Program-made: the position numbers and the translations under genes
From: Jimgerdemannia flammicorona
Lineage: Eukaryota; Mucoromycota; Endogonomycetes; Endogonales; Endogonaceae
NCBI GenBank assembly: GCA_003990745.1
Contig: RBNI01000086.1
Coordinates: 1 to 43,853, forward strand
Direction of reading: 5' to 3'
Length of the DNA: 43,853 nucleotides
Notes under the pieces: model-generated
Told to the model about the DNA's origin: nothing
Seen by the model: only the letters and a program-made list of their open reading frames with translations
Databases searched by the model: none
Part shown: in pieces, positions 11,794 to 20,983 of the stretch
Numbering within the stretch: the stretch's first letter is position 1
Layout: every line of letters begins with the position of its first letter

Positions 11794-11873
11794 TGAGTGG
11801 TGATGATGTATACTTATTCATAGACTGGTAATAAAGGCAGAGTCCAAGTGACTATAAAAAAAAAAAAAAAAAA

Positions 11874-11889
11874 AACAATGTCAGATGAC
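11874..11889. repeat. Right target-site duplication of LINE copy 1
   Basis: AACAATGTCAGATGAC matches 5975-5990 at 15 of 16 positions and begins inside the end of the A tail. Confidence 0.9.
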
Positions 11890-11984
11890 TGGCTCTATAG
11901 TAGCTCTGTCTCTCTAGTGGTTATAGAATTGTTTATGAGTAACAGCATTATAAATTTCCTGTGGCTTATTTGAGAATTTATGTC
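11890..11984. other. Remnant of the original PDI upstream region
   Basis: These 95 bp lie between the right LINE duplication and the left Gypsy duplication. They are therefore pre-insertion DNA that once sat just upstream of the PDI start. The stretch is now AT-rich, and no clear promoter motif remains. Confidence 0.7.
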
Positions 11985-11989
11985 TTGAC
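11985..11989. repeat. Left 5-bp target-site duplication of the Gypsy element
   Basis: TTGAC directly precedes the 5' LTR and recurs directly after the 3' LTR at 20966-20970. Five base pairs is the usual size for Gypsy integrases. Confidence 0.85.
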
Positions 11990-12493
11990 TATAAGGATAC
12001 ATAGTCAAAAATAAGATATATCCAAAATGGGCAAAATCCTGAATTCTGAAACATGTATGTAATTGAAAAAAGTCTATTTTCATTTCTATCTCTAAAGTAC
12101 TCTAATTACTCAGTGGTGCATTCCAGATACTTCTTATAGTTTTGTAGAGATATATATATATTACTAGTATTTTAATAAATTTGAGGGGATAGAGATCTCT
12201 ATATATAAATAGTATAGAATTTGAGTATGCAATAAAGAACAGAGTTAGTTCAGATAATTAGAATTTATTAGAAAATTAACAACTAGAGCATATATCTTAA
12301 GGATTTGTAGATATAAGGACTAGATATATATGTAGTTATTTTTCAAGTTTTCTGAGAGATTCTTCAGATACTTTACTTAGTAAATTTCTTAGCAAATCCA
12401 TCATGACTACTATACACTCTTTTAGTCTATATCCAGACCAATTATTGTTCTTTGACTATTAAGTAATTCTAATAGAGACTGTCAAATTTCACA
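11990..12493 (+). repeat. Gypsy 5' LTR
   Basis: It is about 504 bp and aligns end to end with 20471-20965. It starts TATAAGG (TG expected, TA here) and ends TTTCACA. Most differences from the 3' LTR are T or A here against C or G there. Its TATAAATA and AATAAAG motifs match those of the other LTR. Confidence 0.9.
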
Positions 12494-14130
12494 TTAGTAG
12501 AGATATTGAGGACTAATTCTTAAAATTAAACATTTAAAGTAAAATCCACAATTACTATACTAAAATGCCAGACTTTGCTATACTATACTAGTATATACTA
12601 TAAGAATGTTATCATCTTCTTTGAGGATTTGGAGATATATATAGTCAACTACTATATCTATACTAATAACAAAAAGGTAGATATCCTCAAAGCCCATTTA
12701 TATAATGAGACCTTGATTATAACTAATAGAGTAGTTCTATCAGAGAACCCTTTTATCATTACTACTGAACCTATATATAATGTAATCAAGACTTATATTA
12801 TTACTCATTTTACTCAGAATTGAGCACTTGTAGTACTTAATATTAGTCTTGGCACTATTATAATTAGTCCAGAAGAGAGCCCCATTGCTTTTTGGGCCTA
12901 GATACTAATCTATACAGTATTATGATAAAGAAGTTAAGAGAGCAGACCTTCTATCAAAAAGCTATGAAGGTTTATGATAGCAAGATATAGCAGAATTACC
13001 AGAAGAGATTCAACAAAGTACTCCTTACCACCCAGAATATATGAGAAGACTATACAGGACAAATGGATATATCTGGGTCAGTAGTATATATCTTGAGAAT
13101 CTCTCTATTTATTGTAGACTATAAGCTGGTCTCAAGTATACTGATGAACTCTTTGGTAGCCCATCTGATGGAGTTCCAGGCTACAATAGTGATGGTGACC
13201 AGAGCTCACATAGCTCAGTCAGCAGCCTCTCCTATATCTATACCTACAAGCTAATAGAGTTGATCAAAAAGACTATTAGTCTGGTAGTAAGTAATAAGAT
13301 ATAGTAAATTGATGATAAGCTACAATAGTTTGAGCAGAAATATACCTCAAATAGCTCCTGGAAGTATTATAAATATAGAGAAATTAGCCATGTAGTAAGA
13401 TACTCCCCTGCTCATAAGCAGAATGATAGACCAGTAATAGGCAGTAACTGTATATCTATTCAAGCAATATCTGCCAGCTATACCTCTTTCACTAATTATA
13501 TAAGTATAAGCAAGTGGCCAGAGGGCTTGACTGAGATCTATCTGACTATAAAAAATATCTATTTCAACCTAATAGCTAGAAGAATGTGAGGAAAACAAAT
13601 AATGACTAGAGCTAGCAGAGCCAACAGAATCAGTTAGAGTGAAATAGTATCAGAAGATGAGGTAATGACAGATGTAGAGAAAGGAAACAAAGAGCTAATA
13701 GATGAGTAAGTTATAAAAATACCCATTCTTTTAGTGCTAAAGAAGAAAGTCAAGTAAGCCCAGAAGAAGTATAAGATGATCAATATAATAAATAATGAGA
13801 AATCTTACTTAATTACAATATCTCTGATTAAAACACCTATCAGTATAACCTATAGGCAACTCTTTGCTATTTTGCTGATAGTCCAGAAGGAGTTTAGATA
13901 AGGACTGTAGTATAGCATTATTACAGTAAAATCAGAAAAAGAACTTATGGTTGAGACTATCACTCAAGAGTTCATCAAGAAGCTAGTGAGAATAGCTATA
14001 ATAGTCTCTATAGCTAAGTCTACTATGGTCTTATATGAGGAGATAAAGATAGATAGTAAAGGGTATAAGATTATCTTTAATACTAGTACCTTAGAGAACT
14101 ATATCCTAAAACATATAGCTAAGACTATAG
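12494..14130 (+). pseudogene. Gypsy gag remnant with ruined zinc knuckle
   Basis: A plus-strand frame (12575-12823) precedes broken sequence. At 13365-13406 the translation YYKYREISHVVRYS fits the spacing C-x2-C-x4-H-x4-C of a retroviral-type zinc knuckle, with the histidine kept and the three cysteines replaced by Tyr, Tyr and Ser. TGT to TAT is a RIP-type change. This places the nucleocapsid part of gag. Gag would form the particle and bind RNA; none is producible from this copy. Confidence 0.6.
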
Positions 14131-17100
14131 AATGAGCAATTAAGTTTACTAATCTAGTTATAAGTATGGTAAATAGAACTCTATGCCTATGTGGGATAGT
14201 AGAAGGCCTCAGAGTGAGAATCAGTACTAAGGAATATCTGCTTAATACTACCATCTTCCCAGATACCTTATTAGTAATTATTTTAATCAGTATAGTCTAG
14301 TTATAGCTACAAGATACACACATCTATCTAGATACTATACAGTTAGTCCTAAGAGATAGCAATAGTATTTTAGTCCAGACCAGAGTCTAATTAATGTAGA
14401 CTAAAGATATCAATAAGAATTATAGTATAATAGACAATATCTTAGATGAGAAAGATGATAAGAAGAGTGATAGATAGATATATACTATAATAGTGAACTC
14501 TCTAATAGGCTCCAATCTAAATAAGAAGCAGTTATATGACCTTATGCTCATACTAAACAAAGCTCTATTCACTGACAAGATAGAGAATTTCAGATACTAT
14601 ACCCTTATCTAATACTGCATATATACTAGTAATATATTTCTGATTCAATAGAAAGCATATAGGCTTAGTCTATAGAAAAGAGTCTTTATATAAGAAAAAT
14701 TAAAAAAGTTAATAATACTTAGAGTAATATAGCCATCAAAGAGCCTCTGGGCCTCCCTGGTCATTATTCTAGATAAGAAGGATAGAAACTTATAACTTTG
14801 TAGCAATTTCCAAAAGCTCAATCTAGTAATAGTTAAGAATATATACTTCTTGCCTAGAATTGATGAGTTCCTAGACATATTAAGCAGAGGTTTATAGTTC
14901 TTAACCTTGGACCTGAAAAGCAGATTCTGGCAGATTAAGCTGGCTCTAGAGAATAGGCTGAAAATAGTATTTATTATATTATTCAAGCTATATAAGTACT
15001 GATATATATTGATGGGGCTTATAAATGCTCCAGTAATGTTTCAGTACTTTATAGACTTGATTTTATGATTATATATTGGTAGGTTTATACTGATCTATAT
15101 AGATGATATATTCTGTAATATATAAGAAGTATATAGAGTACTTAGTCATTGTAATAAAAGTCTTTTAGTATACCAACCTTATGCTTAACTGCAAGAAGTA
15201 TTTTTTTACTCAAAGACAGGTTATATATCTGGAATATATTATCAACAATATCAGAATCTATATATATAAATCTTGCCAAAATATATAAAATTAGTATATT
15301 TTCTACCCTAAAGAGCCTTGAGGATATATACTAATTCTTAGGAATTATAGAGTATTATCACTGTTTCATATCTGGCTTTGCAGCAGTAGTATAGTTCCTT
15401 ATAAGGCTAACCTCCAAGATATATGTCTTTAAGTAGTCAGAAATATATAGTGAGTATTTGAGGAATTGTAGAATTATCTGATTCAGGCTCCCATTCTGGT
15501 ATATCTATATAATAGAGTTCTCTCTATCTTATAAATAGATGTCTTAGACTATATTATTAGCTGTATACTCATACAGATAGGAGTTGACAGTCTTGAGTAT
15601 TCTATTGCTTATATAAGCCAAACTCTAACCAGTATAGAGCAGAAGTATATAATGACAGAAAAGAAAGAATTGGTAGTTATTGAGGTATAGATCAGTTTTA
15701 CTATTATTTAGACACTGGCCAGCTCTTTATCATACAGACTGATCACATAGTACTCAAGTCTATTCTTATTACTAAAAAATCTAAAGGATATATAGCTCAG
15801 TAAATAGTCAAGCTAATAACTTACCAATATACTATCAAACTCCACTCAGACTAAGTACACTTGAATACTGATATGTTATTCTGACTAATAGAATCAGAAG
15901 AGTCAGTAGAGATCTATATAGTAAAGAAAAGGGTAGAATATATAAGTACTAAGTGGACTCTGGAGATATATGATCAGCTCTCTATCCAGCCTACTTCTTA
16001 CTACCCCAATTCAGAGAAAAATAAGAGAAATAGTCTAGAAGCTCAAGCTAGACCAGCAGACCCTCTACTATATCAAAGACAAGTATGTCTTATCTCATCT
16101 CAATCAGATATCTCTCTCAATAGACCAATTCTACAGGATGGTATATTTTGGGCTCAATAATATCTTATAGATAGTATAATATAAATACTAGTGACCAGGA
16201 ATATTTCAAGATATATAACAGTGTATAGCTTCTTATAAAGCTTGCCAGATATATATCAGCTTAAAAAGGTATAAGAACTTGATATCTATTAAGATAATGA
16301 GACTCTTTGATAGAATCAGAGTAGACTTTATTAAACTCTTGCTACAAACAGACTATATGAATATATATATATATTATTGTTGGTATAGACTACCTTATGA
16401 AGTGGATAGAGACATATGCCACTATTAATACTACTATCACTACTGCTGCTAGGTTTATATATAGAGATATAGTTTACTAGTATAGTTGTCTTATAATCCT
16501 ATAGAGTAATTAGAAAAGCCATTTTATTGAGAATATTATTAGCAAGCTGACTGCTTATTTCAGAATTACCTATAAGTTTACTATGCTGTATTACTCTTAG
16601 TCCAATAGCCTTATGGAGAGGTTCAACTGAACCCTAAAAGAAGTATTAAAAAGCTAGTATTAGAGCATAACAATAACTAAAATCTATATCTTCTTACTAT
16701 TTTCTTTATATACTGAACTATAATCCAGATAACTACTTAGTATGTATTCTCTATTTATACTTATATATAGGCAGGAGGCCCCGCACCCCTTTGGATCCAC
16801 CATAAGTCTGGTTGATAAGTCCTCAGAGGATAACTTAGTGAAAGCCATTCTTAGATAAGCTGAAGAGATCACCTATCTCAATAAAAAGGCTTATAAGTAA
16901 GCTCTTGAGTAAATTAGGAATGAGCAGATAAAACAAAAGACTCAGTATAATGTTCAGAGGGTTTAGGACCTCATTTCTCTATTGGTGGAGGGAGATCTGG
17001 TGATACTATATAAAGAAACTATTAAGATATAAAAATCTCAGTAGGTGGGACTATATATAGTTAAGATTATCTATGGAAATATTATTTATTCACTGATAGA

Positions 17101-17400
17101 GTCTAGTAGAGTAGACCTAGAGACTCCCCAACATAGAAACATATATTTCAAGAATATAAAGACTGGATATAGATAAATGTAGATATGTAGAATAGAGTAT
17201 GAAAAAGAACTTAAAAATAGGTAGCTGAGTGGTGAGAAGTAAAAATTACATACTTATAGGACTGGCAAAAGCTATTATTGAAGAAAGTCCTCTGAAATCA
17301 TCATAGATTACTACTGAAGAGATATTTGTAGACTTATAGTAGTCTAAGGAGTAGGCCAAAATAGATAAGAACAATATAGTAGTATAGAGTAGACTGAACC
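14131..17400 (+). pseudogene. Gypsy pol remnant (protease, RT, RNase H, integrase)
   Basis: A protease-like stretch lies near 14130-14330 (VEGLRVRISTKE). The RT follows: KNIYFLPRIDEFLD (about 14830), FLTLDLKSRFWQIKL (about 14902), INAPVMFQYF and an intact YIDD at 15096-15107. RNase H is near 15590-15690 (EYSIAYISQTL, EQKYIMTEKKELVVIE). Integrase follows from about 16080, with a core end SNSLMERFN at about 16600 that keeps the catalytic-type Glu. Frames shift and stops are very frequent, so no protein is made. Confidence 0.85.
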
Positions 17401-17951
17401 TTATTGAATAAGTTTTTTAGAAGAAAAATTAAATATCAATTAGCCTAGATAACTCTTAGTAAAGAATAGCCCACTATGATATATAAATATTTCATTATTC
17501 TTTTTGAGTTAAATTAGTATAAATATATATCAAATATGTAATAAATTCTTCTCTAACCTTTTCTCCTTTTTTCTCTTATTTTTTTTATTATTATCTTATC
17601 ATGACTAACTCATAAGTATAAGCACTTCTTCATTTCTCTTCCACTATCATACCATCAATCCTACTCATCTATAATATAACTCCAATCTAAAGTCCTGTAG
17701 CCCTAGCATCCTCTTCAATACTATACTTAGCTTTTGCTATCTCAGAATCTGAAAATAATAACTTCTCAATAGATCAATTGAGCTACTATAGATTTCCCTT
17801 TCTGATTTTTATAAAAAAAGAGAGAAAGGAGAAAGAGAAGTGCAATGACCTCTTTGGATAGAATCTCATACTCTACCTTCTGAGAAGTATCTTTATTAGT
17901 AATTTTGGTTAACTTCTGGTCACCTATATAGTGTCACATAGTAGTTGCTAA
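17401..17951. other. Gypsy post-integrase region, unassigned
   Basis: This AT-rich sequence inside the element contains pyrimidine-rich runs (about 17560-17600). Possible short frames exist on both strands, none recognised. Confidence 0.4.
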
Positions 17952-18353
17952 GTCCTTCAAATATGCCAGATTCTCTTCAAAATGTATCTCTTAGACTAAC
18001 TCAAGTTTGTTATAAGCAAGTTCTTATTGGAGTGCCTTCCCAAGATCTTATAGTCCTCAAACTTCTTATCTTTAAACTGTCTTGTTATCTCTTAGATTGC
18101 TTGCAAGGAAGTGTGTATATTATACTAAGAGGAACTATATTATATATATTATTATATAGTGGGCATTGAGTCCTTCAAATATATCAGATTCTCTTCAAGA
18201 TATATCTCTTAGACTAACTACAAGTTTGTTATAAGCAAGTTCTTATTGGAGTGCCTTCCCAAGGTCTTATAGTTCTCAAACTTCTTATCTTTAAACTGTC
18301 TTATTATCTCTTAGATTGCTTGCAAGGAAGTATATATATTGTACTGAGAGGAA
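17952..18353. repeat. Direct repeat, period 218 bp, two copies
   Basis: About 184 bp starting GTCCTTCAAATAT (17952) recurs from 18170 with scattered differences, separated by a TATATATT-rich spacer (about 18136-18169). It lies within the element's post-integrase region. Confidence 0.8.
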
Positions 18354-18498
18354 CTGACTTTATTTCAAAAGAAATAAGAAGAGTATTTATACAAAATATA
18401 ATTCAATGGTTGCTAAGATATAAAGTTAAATATAAATTCCAATAACTAAAACTACTAAGTTCCAGGGTTGGTACTGATGGTTGTACAGGTTCAGGATA

Positions 18499-18621
18499 CT
18501 GGCATTATTTAGTGTCACATCAAAATGCCAGTACTGGAACAATTTCGTGTCACCTCAGAATACCAGTGCTGGCATTATCCAGTGTTACATGAGAATACCA
18601 GTGTTGGTATTATCCAGTGTA
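18499..18621. repeat. 35-bp tandem repeat, about 3.5 copies
   Basis: Units begin CTGG(C/A)A at 18499, 18534 and 18569, with a partial unit from 18604. Each ends with a CCAGT-type motif, and they share 'GTGTCAC/GTGTTAC' in the middle. The array stops about 10 bp beyond the stop codon of the minus-strand ORF, so it would lie in that gene's 3' flank. Confidence 0.85.
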
Positions 18622-18630
18622 ATAAAGAAC

Positions 18631-19458
18631 TTAGAGCAGAAAGTTCAGGATCATGGGAGCTTCATCATCATCATTACTGAAGGAGATGAGATCCGCAAAT
18701 TCGTTATGTAGGTCATGCATTTCACATACTTTGTGTACTTTGGATATGTCATGCAGGATGACGTCATCGATGATGTCATCACATTTGGCTGTAGCAAGAA
18801 AATCAGGAACAAGATCTGGAGCTCTCCAGTCTATGAGGTTCTCTTCCACAAAATAGAGAACAAATGTGGGGTCTTGGGGAGATCTAACCTGAGTGCTTGG
18901 GCCTTGGAATACTGAGATCAATCCTTGCAGAAATTGATCTGGATTGTCCTGGAGGATAGGGTACCAGAAGTCTTCTACTTCTTCACTGTTGAGGGTGATA
19001 GTGGACTGGGCTTCTGTAGCCACCCTGGCTTCTAGTGCATTGATACGGCGGGATGACAGGTCTTTGAAATCTAAGACTCTAACATACTCTAAGTTGGGGA
19101 TCGACCATGGTGCATGTCTGAAGATCTGATGGATCTTCTTAGCTATCCTCGTTTCACATATATCTATGGAAGTGGCATCTTGTAGCTCTTGGGTGCTGGC
19201 CTGTGGGAACTCCCAGCAGAGGAGGTTTCCTATTTCATACTCCTGCCACATTTGGAGGTATTCGGTAGCAATAGTGATCCTTGTTTCCATTTTGTGGCAG
19301 TAGAGAATGAAGTAATAAGGGTCTGCAGTACCCAGGTTAACACTAGGCATCCTTCTTGAGTGGGTCTCCATGGCTCTTCTGATATCTTGGAACATCCTTT
19401 CTTCAACTGAGGTGCCTTGATGGTTCCTTGACCTTGAGGTTTGGTGGGCAGCAGGCAT
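18631..19458 (-). CDS. Intact antisense ORF carried inside the Gypsy element, 275 aa, unknown function
   Basis: The ORF is complete, from ATG (19458-19456, context AAACAAAATGCC with A at -3) to TAA at 18633-18631. The surrounding element has a stop every few codons, yet this stretch is uninterrupted, keeps at least five Trp codons and has clearly higher GC. The protein starts with a short polar segment (AAHQTSRSRNHQ), continues as a mixed, probably globular region rich in aromatic residues (DPYYFILYCHKMETR, LQMWQEYEIGNLLCW, VEDFWYPIL) and ends acidic (SNDDDEAP). There is no signal peptide, membrane segment or catalytic motif that I recognise. It might be an extra retroelement ORF or a captured host gene. 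Confidence 0.6.
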   Translation of the reverse strand: MPAAHQTSRSRNHQGTSVEERMFQDIRRAMETHSRRMPSVNLGTADPYYFILYCHKMETRITIATEYLQMWQEYEIGNLLCWEFPQASTQELQDATSIDICETRIAKKIHQIFRHAPWSIPNLEYVRVLDFKDLSSRRINALEARVATEAQSTITLNSEEVEDFWYPILQDNPDQFLQGLISVFQGPSTQVRSPQDPTFVLYFVEENLIDWRAPDLVPDFLATAKCDDIIDDVILHDISKVHKVCEMHDLHNEFADLISFSNDDDEAPMILNFLL

Positions 19459-20453
19459 TTTGTTTGTAGTAAGTCTTTAAGCTATTTTGAGATTGGTGGT
19501 TCTTATTGGTTGCTACTACTGCAGTTTCTTGATTCTTCTTTTATATTCTTCAGGATGCTTGTACTGTGGTCATAATGACTCACAGTTGGTTATTATTGCT
19601 CATCTCATATGCCATATGATCTTCTTGTGCTCCGATCTGGTGGCTTTGCAAGGAAAGGCTGTCTTCTGTACTGATGTCATCATTCTGGGGTCACTATTAC
19701 AATAGTATCATCAATTGATAAGAAAGATATATATATCAGTAGAAATATAGATGAAGACTAGAGGATGAGACAAAGAGTGTCCAAGCCAACATTGGAATAA
19801 TATTGGGATAACTCCTATGCTTGGTATTGGCAAGAGGAAATATTTCTATAGTTGCTAATTTTGGTATCTATGTAGTACAGACTAGTAAATAGTAATAGCT
19901 TTCATAGCTCTAAATCTCTTAGATCAATTTATGACAAGAAGTCCATTAGAAGGAACCCACTATTAAATTACCAGCATAGTGTACTTTGGACTAGTATATA
20001 AGGCAATAATACTTTATCTAGACTACTATTAGTTCTCAGAACAAGCTAAGAGACTGCATAATAAGTGATATAAGAAACAAGAAAATGAGGAGGTCTTCTG
20101 TCAATTAGAATATAAGATCCTATATCAACTAGAATAGTATTTAGTATCAAAGGCATCTGCAGAAAGCATCCTTTAGTTTCTGAAAATGAGTAAGAAATAT
20201 AACTAGAAGAGAGATTATACATTAGAGAATTAAATGAACTGATAATCTTTGATAAAAGTCTGGCTGAATTTGACATATGAACACTAGTGTCATCTAGTCT
20301 ATATATTATCAGAGAAGGAAACACAGGGCCCCTGATACTAGATGACCCTCATTTCCCATATCTTCACTATTTCACACAATATCTAGGCTTCTCAGTGCCT
20401 CTTATGGTCCATTGGTACTACCTGTAGTTATTCTTGTAAGGAAGGATGCATCC
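19459..20453. other. Region between the antisense ORF and the polypurine tract
   Basis: The first ~230 bp (to about 19690) match the ORF in GC content and would be its 5' flank. The rest, up to the polypurine tract, is moderately AT-rich with no recognised gene. It forms the end of the Gypsy internal region. Confidence 0.4.
19538..19545 (-). promoter_or_regulatory. TATA box upstream of the antisense ORF
   Basis: On the minus strand TATAAAAG lies about 80 bp before the ORF's ATG, a plausible core-promoter position. It falls in the same GC-balanced island, so it has also escaped heavy mutation. Transcription is inferred only. Confidence 0.4.
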
Positions 20454-20676
20454 AAAGAAGAGGAGGTAGATATAAGGGCATGTGGTCAAAAACAGGATAC
20501 ATCCAAAACAGGCAAAATCCTGAATTCTGAAACATATATATAATTAGAAGAAGTACATTTCCATTTCTATCTCTAAAGTACTCTAATTACTCAGTAGAGT
20601 ATTCCAGATACTTCTTGCAGTTTCATAGAGGCATTACTAGTATTCTAGTAGGTTTGAGGGGATAGGGATCTCTATG

Positions 20677-20684
20677 TATAAATA
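20677..20684 (+). promoter_or_regulatory. LTR TATA box, candidate promoter for PDI
   Basis: TATAAATA in the 3' LTR sits about 300 bp upstream of the PDI ATG. Initiation some 30 bp downstream would give a leader of about 270 nt reading through the LTR end into PDI. Because the element separates PDI from its former upstream DNA, this is the nearest obvious core promoter. Use of it is inferred. Confidence 0.45.
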
Positions 20685-20885
20685 GCATAGGATTCAAGCA
20701 TGTAATAAAGGACAGAGTTGGTTCAGATAATTAGAATTTATTAGGAAATTGACAACTAGAGTGCATATCCTGAGGATTCATAGATCTAAGGATTAGGTGT
20801 GCAAGCAGTCATTTTTAAACCTTCTGAGAGGTTCTTCAGACACTTTACTTAGTGAATTCCTTAGCAAACCCATCACAACTACCAC

Positions 20886-20927
20886 ATGCCCTTTCAGTCT
20901 ACATCCAGACCAATTACCGCCCTTTGA
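20886..20927 (+). promoter_or_regulatory. Upstream ORF in the LTR-derived leader (13 codons)
   Basis: ATG at 20886 and TGA at 20925-20927 form a short ORF ending 56 nt before the PDI ATG. It would reduce PDI translation on any transcript that starts in the LTR. It is absent from transcripts that begin further downstream. Confidence 0.35.
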
Positions 20928-20965
20928 CTGTCAAGCGATTCCGGTGGAGACTGCCAAATTCCACA

Positions 20966-20970
20966 TTGAC
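20966..20970. repeat. Right 5-bp target-site duplication of the Gypsy element
   Basis: TTGAC, identical to 11985-11989, separates the LTR from the 13 nt that precede the PDI ATG. Confidence 0.85.
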
Positions 20971-20983
20971 CCAAGCCCCATCG

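Larger units (their letters stand above)
5991..11873 (+). mobile_element. Full-length non-LTR retrotransposon (LINE, Tad1/I-like), copy 1
   Basis: The element is about 5.9 kb. It has a short 5' leader, ORF1 (about 6074-8097), a 30-nt gap, ORF2 (8128-11793: endonuclease, reverse transcriptase, C-terminal zinc motif), a short 3' UTR with AATAAA (11830-11835) and a poly(A) tail at 11856-11875. The leader shares GTACCATTCAGG (6004) with copy 2 at 38515, which supports a common 5' end, so this copy is not 5'-truncated. Target duplications flank it at 5975-5990 and 11874-11889. Both ORFs contain stops, mostly at Trp codons, and the RT active site is mutated, so it cannot move by itself. Confidence 0.92.
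11990..20965 (+). mobile_element. Complete but degenerate Gypsy LTR retrotransposon (9.0 kb)
   Basis: The order is 5' LTR (11990-12493), gag remnant, protease, reverse transcriptase, RNase H, integrase (ending about 17400), a 3-kb region, a polypurine tract (AAAGAAGAGGAGGTAGA, 20454-20470) and 3' LTR (20471-20965). TTGAC duplications flank it exactly. The gag-protease-RT-RNaseH-integrase order is Gypsy, not Copia. Coding DNA is full of TA-type stops. The 3-kb stretch between pol and the 3' LTR is unusually long and holds an intact minus-strand ORF and two repeat arrays, so the element may have acquired extra DNA. Confidence 0.9.
20471..20965 (+). repeat. Gypsy 3' LTR, adjoining the PDI gene
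   Basis: It is about 495 bp and pairs with 11990-12493. It keeps far more C and G than the 5' LTR, especially in its last 150 bp. It holds TATAAATA (20677-20684) and AATAAA (20704-20709). It ends CCACA, followed by TTGAC and, 13 nt later, the PDI start codon. Confidence 0.9.

Noticed and set aside
14645..14986. 113-codon minus-strand ORF inside the Gypsy RT
   Set aside because: Opposite a recognisable RT; open only because AT-rich mutation gives few stops on that strand.
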